A DNA stretch of 64,000 bases from Hypoxylon rubiginosum (GCA_902806565.1 CADCXA010000030.1:1426001-1490000), one strand, 5' to 3'. Positions 37,976 to 50,832 are shown, counted from the first letter of the stretch. Numbers and translations: made by a program. Notes: generated by a model not told the origin, from the sequence alone.

Positions 37976-38868
37976 ATGACTGAATTACTCCGAGGGAGTC
38001 TAACGACGACTTTCACGCCCCCGAGCGCCTGTAGCTCCGACTTTTCGAGGATATACTTCGTCAGCAGCGACAACGGCTGGTATTTTGCCCAAGGTCCCGT
38101 GTCATTGGGAAGCTGCTTCCCGAGCGGCTTTGGAGGACAGGAGAGCGAATTCTATTCCCCAGGGCTTTGCCCTAGTGGATATTCCACCGCTTGTAGCAGG
38201 CTCAATCATATAGGATCCGTAACCGAGACTATTTTCACTTGCTGTCCAACTAGTCTTCCATACACCTGTCGGACCACAGTATCGGGAAAACCAGGAGGCT
38301 TCGGCGGATGCAAGTCTGAGCTGTCGTCAGGCACGACTTGGACTCTGACGTCAGTGTATGTCTTAACGAGCGGCTCAACATCGTTGGTGCCTACTACTAC
38401 GGGGCTTGTAGGAGCTGTTGGTGCTCATAGCATCCAAGTAAGGGTACAGTCGACGGATTTTGTTGCCACCACATCGGAAACTGTAAGCATTGAGTCCCTG
38501 AGAATTCAGCGCTAGAAGTACTAAGGTCACATCAGATATCCTCCGGAATCGAGTCGACGACTACGGCACCCACAATACCAGCCACAAGCCTAGATAGCGA
38601 AAATACTACTGAGGGTTTGAGCACAGGCGGCGCGGTCGGAATTGCCGTGGTAGCGACGACGGTTGTACTGGGGACGATAGCTGCGATCGTAATACTGTTT
38701 CTTAAAAAAAGAAAAGGGCATCGTCGACCCCCAGCTCAGGAATTGCCCAGCGGGGAATATTTGGATGTGAATTATCAATGGAGACCTCCTGCTGAGCTTC
38801 CTACGCAGGCTGCTGGCCTAGGGAGACACCATGAGTTAGGAGGAGATTCGCCGGGGCTGCAAGACTAG
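37976..38868 (+). CDS. Single-pass membrane protein, Cys-rich ectodomain
   Basis: Two exons, 37976-38482 and 38536-38868, with a 53-nt intron (GTAAGC...TACTAAG...CAG, phase 0), give 279 residues. The N-terminal part (TTTFTPPSACSSD, GSCFPSGFG, YSPGLCPSGYSTACS, TCCPTSLPYTC) has the spaced Cys and aromatic pattern of a common ascomycete family annotated only as hypothetical membrane proteins. A Ser/Thr linker leads to one transmembrane helix (about 203-225), a KKRKG stop-transfer and a short proline-rich tail (PPAELPTQ). There is no classical signal peptide at this start; the topology is inferred. It is probably a plasma-membrane surface or sensor protein. Confidence 0.75.
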
Positions 38869-39122
38869 AATATCGTCGCTCTTTATGTCGAAATAAAATA
38901 AAAATAAAAATTAATAAAATTCGCATCTCTAGCCCTTAATGACAGGCATCTGGGACCTGAAGATGGGAAATTTCCGTCCGAGGATGCGTAAGACGAGAGA
39001 TCCGTAGCCAACGTGCTGGATATTAGTCCGTGCAAAACGTGGGCCAGAGCCAGGAGCCTGAATGCCGAGTTCTACTTCGAAAAGGGAAGAGATACAATGT
39101 CCAACGGGAGGACCCAAGCACC

Positions 39123-39602
39123 ATGGCATCTGATTTCATTGCCGATATTGTCCTTTCTACCTCCATGTCGTCATCCTCAACAGCAACAACGCCGCCCATC
39201 ACCACTGTCGCAAGCGGCGTGGGACCCCCGCACCCACCCAGCCAGAGGCCATCGCAACGTACAAAGCCTGGCATGCGGGTGGTATCCGGTGATGGGTACT
39301 GGGCCGTCGCGAACGAAGCAGTGATCTCACTTGATGACTTTTACAAGTGGAGCCTGGCGTCAGGTCGGACTGCTGAGAGCTCGCCTTGTGGCTTGGACAT
39401 GGATGAAATCCCCGGGCGCGACATGACTGCATTACCTCACCGATTTCTTAGCTTGACCTGTTTCCTTACTACGCCTGGTCTGTTGAAACTCATTCCTACT
39501 TGCGCCCCTAGAATCCGTGTTAAAGTTGTCGGTGTGCTCACAGAAGCCTGTCTTCCTATGAAGTGGGAAGGTCCTTATATAGACGGAACGGACGAGCTAT
39601 GA
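39123..39602 (+). pseudogene. Degenerate LysM-domain frame
   Basis: A frame of 160 codons (open further upstream to 39030 without a good start). A Ser/Thr/Pro linker leads to residues 49-90 (KPGMRVVSGDGYWAVANEA, then ISLDDFYKW), a clear match to the fungal LysM pattern of a GD, an IA/VA and a DFYKWNP-like end. The cysteines expected before and inside the module are missing, and the usual WxxYYVC end is replaced by CGLDMDEIPG. There is no signal peptide. LysM modules bind chitin oligomers; here the module looks broken, a remnant of a LysM protein gene. Confidence 0.5.
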
Positions 39603-40748
39603 CATATGTAATAACGCCGGCCGGCCCCATAATGACTAGTCGCTACCGACTGCATCTTAATGTTGCTGGACAAGGGGTCCCCGGCGCCAGCTTCCGGATA
39701 TCAATATGCATTACGGAGGTCGCTTTAAAAAGGGGTTCCATAGGGGCTTTTTCAGCTGTCTAGCAGCAGCTGCCGGCTGGGCATCCTGGCATCATGTCTG
39801 ACAGCTGCACAGTATCGATTAGGGCCCTTATCCACTAACACCCCTATAATTATAGCGTGGTACACCCACTAAGCTCCTTATAAATAAAATTACTATAGCA
39901 CAGTGGTCTACTAAATAATTATTTATAGCATATCTTACCCACCAGCTCCCCTGTAATTATAGCGCACTCCTTCTGCCAGCTGCTTAGGTAAGCAGCTGAT
40001 AGACCCTCCTTTCTAGCTGATAAAAGAAAAAGAAATCAAATCCATAGTTTTGTTTCTCCGTATATAAATCATTGAAAACCGAAAAGTCTGGCTTCGACAA
40101 AGCCCCAAGACCATGGTTTCGAGGCGAAATTAAACGCTAGGTTAGCTTTCCTACTCGTCAAGTCTCTCATATTCGAATGACAGGTGATAACAAGGTAGGT
40201 ATAAGACGTGACAGATTAAAGTCATCCAGCTCACCTCAAGCGAAACCCTAGCGAACACGGCGCACCCCGGGTTTTCGGGAGGCACGGCCGAATTATCCCC
40301 TCGAGACAATTCAACGTCAGGTCGGCGTGTCAACTCAATGTACCTAGGTAGGCACCTAAGGTAGTTTTCTAGCGAGTTGATACTAGGTATGTAAAACTGA
40401 CATATCCGAACAGCTACTAGGAAACTTGATCGATCAAGAAGACTCAGCCGTAGTCAAGTTAGGCTAGATGTTAGGTAAGCGTTCGACGTCACGACATTTG
40501 ACATCGATTAGGTTATGGGGGTCCAAAAAGGATCGACCTTGGCAATAAGGTAACCTGGTTTAAGTTACATTCGGGATATCTCATCATACCAAACTGTAGC
40601 CAGCACTGTCAATGTGCTTCCTAGAGGTAGGGGTATAGGCTAAAGTGGTATGGCGACTACAGCTATAAATCTATCTCCCGCACCATGACCACCATATTAC
40701 GGTATAGTCCTTCGAAGAAATATCGGTGTCTTAGCTGTGGTTCAAGCT
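39603..40748. other. Intergenic spacer with palindromic elements
   Basis: No gene. It contains AT-rich palindromic elements at 39841-39965 and an ACCTAGGTAGG motif near 40343-40353. The last few hundred bases are the probable promoter of the subtilase gene. Confidence 0.5.
39836..39970. repeat. Dispersed palindromic AT elements, copies 2 and 3
   Basis: An exact copy of CCCCTATAATTATAGCG at 39841-39857 and a variant with CCCCTGTAATTATAGCG near 39945-39961. ACTATAGCAC and ATTTATAGCA lie between them. The block looks like a small degenerate inverted-repeat element. Confidence 0.6.
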
Positions 40749-43743
40749 ATGATGCGATTATTTTGTTTCGCTCCCCTGGTTGCCCTTGTGTCCGGCGCTA
40801 GAGATCCTAGACTGGTTGACGGGGCCTTTATCGTTGAGCTATCTGACAATACCGCTGCAGGCAATGACATATACCCTCGAGATCTAGACCAGCATGCCGT
40901 ATTCTATAAGCACACAGTGGGGCTGCCTTTTGGGTACACGGTCGCATATGAATACCGGTCTCCGGGCGCTTATGTTGGCTTGTCGATTCGGGTTATTGGA
41001 AATGGCGACACCGACACCATAGTGAACCAGCTTAAAGGTCTTCCCGGAGTTTTATCGGTGAACCCCGTATACGAGATGTTCCTTTCGGATCCAAATTTCC
41101 CAGATGATTCAACAAGTATAGCCAACCCCTTTTTATCGTATGCCGATCCTCCGGCCATGCCAGCTACAGTGCCGAAGCCGGGCGAGAATCTGGCTTCGAC
41201 ATTGGAGATGGCTGGCGTTGAAAAGCTACACAAGCTCGGAATTAAAGGCAGAGGGGTCAAGATAGGTATTGTTGATACTGGCGTCGACTACCGACATCCA
41301 GCACTAGGCGGTGGTTTCGGCCCGGATTTCAAGATCGCCGGAGGCTGGTCTTGGCTAGCCGACAACGGGACTGCAGTCGACAGCGACAATTTCCTAACTA
41401 CATGTTACGGTGGAGGCCATGGTACTCACGTAGCAGGTAAGTGATCAACATTCTCCTGCCCCCTTTTCAACTGTCTAACACGTATACCAGGGATCATTGG
41501 CATGAACCCGCTCTCAGATGGGAATAGAACACTAAACATATCTGGTGTTGCTCCAGAAGCGACACTGTACATGTACAGAGTGTTTGACTGCAGCACCAAA
41601 GGAGAGACAACCGATCGAGTCATGGCCGCAATGTTACGAGCTCAAGCGGATGGAGTTGATATCATAAGCATGTCACTAAGCATTCAGGAGTCATGGAACG
41701 ACCGGGCCGATCCACTGTTGCAAGTTGCCTCTCGTCTTGTTGATGCAGGCATTGCTGTTATTGTTGCGCAAGGCAATGCTGGATCTGGAAGCAAATACGA
41801 CCCTCAGCTGTATCGTACATCAACACCGGCCGAGCTCACGAGTGTCATTTCCGTCGGCTCTGTTGCGAATAGAGACACCCCACTTGTCTACACATTTACG
41901 GACTCCCAAGGTACCACGATACCATACGCGTCACTTTGGCCCATCGAGTTTCCCGAGGGATTGGAAGTCTGCCAGCTTGATAGTGGCTGCTCTACATCTA
42001 GCGAATGGGAAGAAGTTCTTTCGCTGCTAGAGGACCAAGGAAAGCTGAATACGACTATAATTGCTTTTCCGATCACAGATACGTGCCGCTATACCGGCGC
42101 AAGAGGATGTTGTTCTGGACGCAGCCCACATTACATGATGGGGCTTTATGAGGGTACGTCGGACCCTTACCAAGTGGACTACGAGGTTGCTTCCACGGGC
42201 TTCTTTGGCGATGGATCTGTTCAATATATCGCTGTGAATGCAAACGATAGCGCCCGCCTCCTAGCAAATATGAATGCAACTGGACCCGACCAATACAGGC
42301 TTTTCTTTAACGACTCATCTTATTCTAGCCCAACCAAATTTGTGGGCAGTAAAATGGACTATTATTCCAGCTTCGGACCGAACTACCTAACCTACGACTT
42401 GAAACCCCAGATATCAGCCCCTGGTGGTGGCATCCTTTCTACCTGGCCTTTGGGGGAGCAAGGGTATTACACTATCCTATCGGGCACATCCATGGCAACC
42501 CCATTCATTAGCGGCTGTTATGCTCTAGTAAAATCTCAATTCCCCAAATTATCTGTAGGGGAGATTCTGTCTCTTCTTCAGTCTACTTCGACCCCAATTA
42601 AGTGGACATGGAACGATACCATGATCGCAGGAACATTTCAGCAAGGTGCTGGGTTAGTGAACGTGTATAACGCAATCACATACCAAAGCCGCGTGTCTCC
42701 TGGCCAGCTCCTCGTGAGTGATAACTCTCGCACCAGCTACGGGGCCGTCAACATTACCATTGAGAACCATTCGGACTCACCAAGAACTTACACCCTATCC
42801 CACCAAGGTGCCTCCTATTCCGAGCCGAACCCACCAAACAATCCAGTCTATTCCCAAGAGAACCAGCTTCCGATCTACGGATCCGCCGAGTTCGAGTCGC
42901 CGACCGTAGAAGTGGCGCCCGGCGAGTCTGCCGTCGTCTCTTTTAAGATCCTCCCCCCAAGCTCCGGGGTCAAGCCGGAGCGGATCCCCGTGTTTGGAGG
43001 TTTCGTCAAAGTGACTAGCGACGATGAAGAGTTCAGCGTGCCATACTCTGGACCCCCTTATTCTTTATATAATGCCGAGTACTGGCACGTTGTGAACACG
43101 AGCACCAACGTGCAGCCACAGCTATCATACAAGTTCGGCGATGTTTGGGAGGTCATTACGGGGCTACGCGAGATCAACTCTTCGTCGCCGTACCGATCCT
43201 TGATCGGCCGTGACCAGTACACCCGCGGGTACCGAAGTGAGTAGTTTCTCGAATACCCCCTTTTTGTCATATCAGTCGCGGATATTCTTCACATCTCACA
43301 AAACATGTTATATCGTATTTCCAATGACCGATCTCACACGTTTCACTTATACAACATGGCAATCACTGACCCGAAATGTCACAGTCGATGTCGTACCCGC
43401 CAACATCAGCATCACGCCCGACGTCTACGGCTTCGACCCCGCCGAGCCGTACGAGTACAGGCCCTCGGCCACGGCGCCGCCGACGTCGATATACGGCCTA
43501 CCTTCCTACGGCACCCTAGTCAACTCTACGGACTTGCTGGCCCCATCTACGTTCAACTGGCCGTCAGGGACGGGCGTTGAGGCCGCCCTACCCGATGGCA
43601 CCGAGTACTCGCTCGGCCCGGGAGACTACCGCTGGCTCGCCTGCGTGCTTCGGTGGGGTGGGGACCCGAACTTGCTGCAGGACTACGAGACGTGGCTGTC
43701 GGCTGTCATCAGGCTGGTGGACGGGCCGGCAAGCACACCGTAG
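40749..43743 (+). CDS. Secreted subtilisin-like serine protease (S8)
   Basis: Three exons, 40749-41436, 41491-43236 and 43385-43743, give 930 residues. Intron 1 is 54 nt; intron 2 is 148 nt with a CTGAC branch point before its AG. Residues 1-16 form a signal peptide. An inhibitor-type propeptide (about 25-115) precedes the peptidase. Catalytic residues are visible: Asp176 (IVDTGVD), His224 (GGGHGTHVAG), oxyanion Asn325 (AQGNAGSG) and Ser563 (LSGTSMATP). A PA-like insert lies between Asn and Ser, and a Fn3-like C-terminal region follows, as in minor extracellular (vpr-type) subtilases. It probably degrades extracellular protein. ATG 40749 and 40752 are both plausible starts. An alternative intron 2 ending at 43275 would not keep the frame. 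Confidence 0.93.
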
Positions 43744-44123
43744 GCTAGTTCGGGAGCATCTCGAACAGGATGGACTGGACTACGAGATGCGTGCCCACCA
43801 ATACTCGTCACACTGGAACGAGGTATAAAGTAAACTAGGTGGGTATATATAGAGAATGAAGGGATCTAATTGAGGACTTGGTATCCATCCACAATGATTG
43901 GCCTCTAGGTTAAGCGAGAAACATTTGTTGTCATAACTTAAACAGTGTGAGGCATCTGAGTGGGGTGATGGAAACAGAGATAAAATACTGTGCACCTAAT
44001 ATTCAGGCTAGATACACAGTTTGATCTGAAAGCAGCACATACGGCCAGCCGATAGGGGAAACTCCCCCCACCCCGCCACCCCTTTTCAGGTTTCAGGGTA
44101 TTAGACGCATCGAAAGTCAGAAT
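43744..44123. other. Short convergent spacer
   Basis: About 380 bp between convergent genes, presumably 3' flanks. Nothing else seen. Confidence 0.5.
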
Positions 44124-44421
44124 CTAGTTGCCGGCACCACCGAACTTGCGGTCGAAATCCTCCAACGCTTCCCTAGCCTTGCGCTCTTGACGCTCCTCGG
44201 CATCTCGCCCCACGTTGTCCGCCCCGGCGGCGCCGGAGAGTCGTTCAGTTTCGGTGGGCTCGGCGCGAACATACTCTTGTACTGAGGAGAAGGAGGGCGT
44301 ATTGTCGGAATGGCTGCTACTAAGTTGGTCAGCTTCAGATGCGTGCGGGGACAAGCAGGGGCGTATACTTGGCAGCTCCTCCCGACACCTGGGAGTCACG
44401 GTTCCTCGAAGGCGATGTCAT
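44124..44421 (-). CDS. Small conserved hypothetical protein
   Basis: Two minus-strand exons, 44421-44369 and 44319-44124, with a 49-nt intron carrying a CTGAC branch point, give 82 residues. The N-terminus is Ser/Thr-rich and the C-terminal half is a charged helix (ADNVGRDAEERQERKAREAL, then EDFDRKFGG). It resembles small helical hypothetical proteins found across ascomycetes; the function is unknown. Splicing removes the stop that follows GGAAK in the unspliced frame. Confidence 0.6.
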
Positions 44422-45860
44422 GGTTGAGGATGTTAAGCTACTTTTGCTTGAGAGTATTTCGAAGATGAGATGATTCTAGTTTAATCTGGGTTCAGAGTAC
44501 AGTTTTTCATGTGAGCTTTTTTGCGATGGAGTAAAAGACAACACGAAATCTTCCGGCATCCATTTTACTTGGCTACCTAAGATATATATGCTAGATACCT
44601 ACCTAGGAGGTAGGTAGGTACCTCATAAGGTAGACGGGCATGCTTAGATGCTCAGCTAGGCAGACTCTTCTACTTTCATTCAACCAGCCAAAACCTGTTT
44701 TCTTATCTTTTTTGAAGCTCCCACGTAGTGAGATTTTCGTGCATTGCAGAATCATGGCGCAGGGCCATATCCTGAGCTTGGTTGGCCAGGGTATGGCATT
44801 CTCCGGCATTGTCGAAGGTGGTGTATTTGTAGCAAATGCGACATAACCTGGGTATTCTGGACTGACAGGAAATGTCATGAGAGCGCGATATGTAGGTCAT
44901 TGGTGGCATTGCGGTATTTAATTTGCGACAAATGCTCTCATGCCGTATTTCTTGTCGGGCACTGTCTTACGTGGCCACCTCCCAGAGATATGTATGATGT
45001 CCTATGGCGTCCAATCCAGAAGCCAGCTTTTGGCAGCGCAGGATATGGCAGATTTGGATGTGTCGGGCTTTGGCTCAGCATTTCTAGCAACACTATTACT
45101 GGCCATGTAATATAAAAAAAGATGGATCAACTCGCCGAAAATGAAACCCAACAAGCTGGCCCATTACATTAACCACCCCAAGGAGTACCTCAAGGTCCAG
45201 GGGCCGCGGCTTTCATTCCTAGCTATTGGTCCGAATAGCACTGCTCTTCAATTGGACAAGAGACCCGAAGGACTTCTAGAGAGGTACCTAGGTACATTAT
45301 GTAAGGTTAGGTATGGATGCTATGTTTCCTATTAATAGAATCAAATCTGATCTTCGCTTTGAAATCCAGAAAACGGGGTTTTAAATAAACCGTTTTTTTA
45401 TGGAAACCGTCGTACTACGTGAAAATAAGGTTATTTTTCAAGTTTAAAATAACCACTTAAATTATTTTAAATTTGTAAAATAAAAAAGGAATCAAATAAA
45501 AAAGTTACTAATCGAATTTATAACTTTACGAAGATATAATATTCATATTAAACTAGGTTATATGCGTGTATATACGTTAAGGCGTACGATAATAAATCTT
45601 ATATTCTACGATAAAGTTTATTACGTACACATGTAAGTGAAGATTGTGCGGAAATTTAGATTATGCGAAAGTCATTAGGTGGCGGAGTCTGCAGGTTATG
45701 TCCTCAGGTTATGTCCTCAGGCTATGACTTCAGGTAATGTCTTCGGGGCGCATGATTGTCGTTTCCCTACCTACCTTTTTTGGTTATGCTGTCGTGTCCA
45801 TCAGTAATGTTTAGGTACCGTTCTCCTAAATCTGCCAAATGTGCCTCCCTATCGGTCGCA
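44422..45860. other. Intergenic spacer with palindrome and moderate AT tract
   Basis: No gene. It includes a clustered ACCTAGG/GGTAGGTACCT palindrome (44585-44625), a mildly AT-rich stretch (about 45380-45620) and a tandem 15-bp repeat (45690-45742) just upstream of the next gene. Confidence 0.5.
45690..45742. repeat. 15-bp tandem repeat upstream of Clr5-ankyrin gene
   Basis: Between three and four imperfect copies of CAGGTTATGTCCTCA, ending about 120 bp before the predicted start of the Clr5-ankyrin gene. It could lie in its promoter or leader. Confidence 0.7.
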
Positions 45861-48800
45861 ATGGCTTCCAAGCCTCGAACAATAAAGATACCTGAGAGCG
45901 AGTGGGCCCGCCATAAGGATACGATCCTAGAGCTTTTTCTGCTCAACGAGCGCACGCTGAAAGAGATCGCGGAGTATATGAAAATCAATTACCACTTCAT
46001 TGCAACGTAAGAATAGCAGTCATATACCTACCTATTCACATTTTATGCCGAGTATTGACAAATACACTCACAGCATTTCACAATATGAAGCACAACTTCG
46101 AGGTTGGAGGGCTCGTAAAAGACTGACAACGCAAGAATGGGAACCCATCTTCAAACGGCTCGACAGTCTTCGCCCAGGCACCAAGAGCCGAGTCATGTTA
46201 TCTGGCAGACCCGTTCCAGAGCAACAACTCCGGCGTGCGAGGCGACACTGGAAAAGTAGACCCGTCCCCGAAAGGCATAATATCATCGACGAAACCCCAG
46301 GCAATGAATCGGCAGATGCCTATATCGAAGTGAACACTCCAGGCGGCACATGGCACCGACTTCCAGATTCCATGGAGCCTACGTCACATTCACCTCTACC
46401 TCGGTCGGGGTCGGAGACTGCCCAGTCACACACGCCTATGCTAGTCGATCCATCCAATAGCACCCATCAAGTACGGCAAGATGATCAACCTGATACCTTG
46501 GCTCATCCTACTACTAGATTGTACTCTAGCCCTACGGCTTTGGATAATCTTACACTACCCACATTCGATGAGAACATCCCAGGAAGTCCCGACTTTGCTT
46601 TCGGGCAAGGTCCTAGCAGCCCTGCAAATTTGGAGAAAGAGCTATCCAATTCCCTAATATCAAGCCGACATACACAGCTCTTACCAGACGATATTAGCAT
46701 AAATTTCTCAGCTTACCCAAGGGGGGAAATATACCACCCATTGCCAATCTCTGCCGTGGCATTTAAGTGGACAATGCCATTCAAGTGGCTTGAGTCGTTA
46801 TCCTGCGAGAGTTTCATACGTGAGGAGGTTTTGAGACAAAATGAAACGAATTTAGTCCGCGCCAGTCAAAATACAATTGGGCTATTCCATGACGATATAC
46901 GAATGTTCCTGCTATCGAATTCCGCCGGAAAGAACTGGAGAAGTGCACTGAATCCGCTTAGCACTTTATTGCCAGGCGATATTCTTGAGACTGCGGGTGG
47001 AAACAGCGAATACCCCTGGGCTGCTGACGAGACGATAGATTCGAAATTGACCCGATTGCTCATCTTTTCGATGGCCAACGGCTTGGCGGGCCTTGAGGAT
47101 ATTCCCATGAAGAGCATTGGCAAGTTTCTTACGGATTCTCGGAGCATAAACGGGCTATTCATGCAGTTTCTAAAGGCGAGTAAGAGCTTAGTTGCAAAAT
47201 CCCTTGCGGAAACCATTTTTCGGGTCGCTATTGAAACGGAAGAGGGTGGCGTGGTAGGTCGGATATTGACCACGGGGCATATTGACGTGAATCGCACTAG
47301 ACATTTCGTTGCGGCCGGGCGCAGTTGTACAGCACTTGAATATGCGGCGAAATTTCAAAACTTGGAGATTGTGGAACACTTGCTGAAAGCAAACGCCAAC
47401 CTAAATAAAACATTCTTCGACTTCTTTGCTTCTAAGGATAAAGTGCAAATCATCTCTGCACAATGGTTGCATACCTGGAATTTATATTGGCAACGACAAC
47501 CTACGTACATCGAGGTCCGATGGCACGACACTGCAGCATTTGAGGGTGCGAAATGGACCGCAGACGCAATCCAACTATGCCTTTCAACAGTTTTAAATCC
47601 CGTCGAGCATTATTGTCTGTTCGAGATCAAATTTCTAGAGCAGATACCATCGGCTTTGGACGATCTACAAGCTACGGGTGCAATTAGTAGCATTATCCAG
47701 GCTTGCAAGCAAACTGGTTGCGGCAATTGTCTGCAGCGATACCCCATGGAGGTTGGAAGGGCTGCTGCTATTGGCACTACGCATAACCGCCTTGGCTTCG
47801 TTGCTCTATTGCTCCCTTCCTGCGATGACATATGGACAAATGTTGTTCTGGGTCTTTCAATCGGCTACCACCAAACTGCCCTGACAGCCTTTGCTCTAGC
47901 CCATATCAAGAGCTTCAATTTCTTCACTGATAAATCAATAATGCTGGATGAGGTCAAAGGAACACAGCTGGTCTCAGACAAATTAAGAACACCGCTTGCT
48001 GCTGCTATTTTGACAAAGGATAAAGTGCTGGTTCATCAGCTAGAAATTGCTGGGGCACTTAAATCCGTCAATTGCAATACAGGATACCTATTCCAGGACA
48101 TTCTTGCTGCAGCTGTCCAGGTTCAAGACGTTGAATACATTCGAAAACTTTTCGCTCCTTGTCCGTCTCTACCAGTTGAAGCACCGAATTATGCGACCTC
48201 CTTTGCAATCCACGATCAGCATTATGAGGATCCTGATCGAAGTCTAGCAGATCCTAAGATGTCTCTATTAGCCAAGGCAGCCAGAGCTAGCAAGGTTGAC
48301 ATAACCCTTGTTCAACATAGCGACTACCTTGACTTAGCTGCTGAGATTGGTGACCTTGGATATGTGAGAAAACACCTCGCTTATCTGTTTCAGGAGCCTG
48401 AGGACAATCCTAGGCTAGAATCTGCACTAGGATACGCAATTGAGAATTGTCATGAAGACATTGCTTTCGAGCTTCTCGACGCAGGTGCCGATGTTAACAA
48501 TGGACTGCCAAAGAAATTTTTAACCCAAGCCATCATGCAAAGAAACACGCGCCTTGTGCATGCGATTTTGAATTCAGATATTGGACCGCATGGGGCGGAC
48601 ATTGGAACTTTCAAAGAGGCTTTGATTTGGGGCGATAATTCGATCATCAAAGATCTGGTGGAAACCTCTCTCGTCGATTTCTGGGGGACCGAGGAATCAA
48701 ATGTTGTACCACTTTCGGATTTTCCCGAAACAGAGAATTTCGATTTGATAAAATCCTTTTTATCACACTGGGGAATGACTGCAGACCAACTTTCACACTG

Positions 48801-49773
48801 CCTACGGACAGCAGTGGAACAGAACAACCACATAAAAGCGCGTTTTTTCCTCGAAGAAGCCGCAAATGCATCCCGCCGAGAATTTCTTGAATCGGCAACA
48901 GAAGGGCACCCAGCCCTGCTATATCCATTTTTGCAGCGAGGAGACACGGCAATACTACCATTTGGGGCAAGGGTACTACGAGTAGCGATTGAAGAAGGTC
49001 TTCAAAGCCCAGAAACGTTGAATCTTCTTCTTTCGCCAGGCATGGTGAATCTCGAAGGCAACAGCGCGAGCCAGGACCGAACTAATCCAAAATATATCTC
49101 TCCACTAGGCGCCGCAATTCAACACTATGGAAAAGGAAAGGACCCACGATACATTATAGTCAGAAGGCTCTTAGATTCTGGATGTAATGTCAACAAAATC
49201 GCACATAGCGAGACTATAAGACCGAAAGGTCCAATTATCGCCTCTACTGCTCTGCTTCTAGCTATTAAAACGAGAGACGAAGATCTCGTTCGGTTGCTGA
49301 TAGGCCGTGGGGCTGATGTACACGCGCCGGCAGCCTTCACGGTGAAGCGAACGCCGTTGCAACAAGCTGCGGAAATAGGTAGCCTTGAAATCGTCAAGCT
49401 TCTTTTAGCACATGACGTTGACGTCGACGCCGCCCCATCAGTCCGTAGCGGTGGGACGGCTCTCCAATTTGCTGCAATTAGTGGTAATTGCAACATTGCG
49501 GCCGAACTTCTCAGTCATGGCGCATGTTTATACGCACCGCCGTCCAAAGTAAACGGGCGATGGCCTATCGAAGGAGCTGCTGAACATGGTCGGCTAGACA
49601 TGATTGAATACCTCTGGAGGGCCAAAAAGAATTATCCCTTTCCAGGCAACGTCGAGACGGGATTTGAGGAGGTGTATTGTCGAAGGGCAATGAAACTGGC
49701 AGAAAAAAACGGCCACATAGCGTGTAGAGATTTCATTGCCGAATTAGCAGGTTTGAATGAGCAACTTACTTGA
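45861..49773 (+). CDS. Clr5-domain ankyrin-repeat protein
   Basis: Two exons, 45861-46006 and 46074-49773, with a 67-nt intron inside the first domain, give 1281 residues. Residues 1-65 form a Clr5 domain (IPESEWARHKDTILELFL, LKEIAEYM, then after the intron ISQYEAQLRGWRARKR), a fungal helix-turn-helix-like module. A low-complexity region (to about 230) and a long helical region of unknown fold follow. Ankyrin repeats are clearest near the C-terminus (TALLLAIKTRDEDLVRLLI, TPLQQAAEIGSLEIVKLLLA, TALQFAAISGNCNIAAELLS). More degenerate repeats probably fill 400-1000. Fungal Clr5-ankyrin proteins are numerous and mostly uncharacterised; a role in nuclear recognition or regulation is inference. The gene looks intact. 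Confidence 0.88.
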
Positions 49774-49993
49774 CATCATCCGCTGCTATCTTGTTTCATT
49801 TGTCTTGAATAGTTCAGAAGGCGATTTCGGCCTCAGATGGTTACAATCCTGATAATTTGGCATAGATATCTCGTTGCTACCTGCACAGCTGGGATATGCA
49901 ATCTAAACTGTGACATTTTACTGATCTTTCTAAGAATATTATAGATATCCTATCGTTTTCCCCAATAAAGAGGCAGCTGACCCCGCAAGTCAC

Positions 49994-50832
49994 TCAATTA
50001 CGACTTTTCGTCGGCCGTACCATTGATACCCCTGATGGTTTCTCTATGACATCTGACACGTCTTGTCCTATATAGCCATTCTTCTCGTAGAGTGGCCTTC
50101 CCTCAGAGCTGGCGTCCAAATAGCACTCAACCCCTAATTCGTCTGCGAGGTCATTGCCCCACTTAACCAGTGCAGTAGCGTAGCCCCTTTTCCGATGCGC
50201 CTCCATCGTGCCCAACGCTTCAAGATCTACCTTCCATTAGAAATCGGCTCACATTGACATCTTCCTCTCTCATTAAGACTCATGTATGCATTCCTTTTCT
50301 ATGGTTCCAAACTCAACTCAATAGGAACTAGGTTGCACGAGCACTTACAGACATGGCCACGATCTCCGAGTAGATACGTCTGCGTCTTCTCCATGGGCTC
50401 GAAGAACCCCGCCAGCACGTCCTCGCGTATATCCGGCAGATCGTCGAAGGCGGGCCACCGCACGCGCCACGACCGCAGCGCCGGGTCGCAGCCGTCCGGC
50501 ACGATGTGGTACACGGCCATTGCGACGGGGAGACCTCACCGGCGAAGCGTCAGCAACCTGCTACTATCAAACGTACCTGGGCAATACGTACCAGTGTCCG
50601 GGCTGCGCACGAAGAGAGATTCGGTTTTGGGGTACTCCGGACCGGGAGCGGGCCCCAAGTTTCTGGCGAAGGCGCGCTCGAGCCAGCGGCGGCCGTCCGG
50701 GGTCTGCGGGTAGATGCGGCGGATGAAGTCGCTGCTGAACGAGTCCCACCACACGGCGATTATGTCCGGGATGTCGGATGCGGTCGCCCGCTCCACAATA
50801 ACCGGCGCGGCAGGGCTGGTGTGAGATGTCAT
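49994..50832 (-). CDS. GNAT-family N-acetyltransferase
   Basis: Three minus-strand exons, 50832-50592, 50534-50349 and 50226-49994, with introns of 57 and 122 nt, give 219 residues. The N-terminus (VIVERATASDIPDIIAVWWD) is a typical GNAT start. Splicing joins TGLPVAMAVYHIV (strand 3-4 region) and GHVYLEALGTMEAHRKRGYA, where the RKRGYA segment with a following ATALVKWG helix is the acetyl-CoA pyrophosphate loop (R/QxxGxA). CYLDASSEG...LYEKNGY is the usual C-terminal motif. The enzyme probably transfers acetyl from acetyl-CoA to a small amine; the acceptor is unknown. It is intact. Confidence 0.9.

Noticed and set aside
43237..43275. Shorter second intron in the subtilase ending at 43275
   Set aside because: Joins the exons out of frame. 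The site at 43384 keeps the frame and has a CTGAC branch point.
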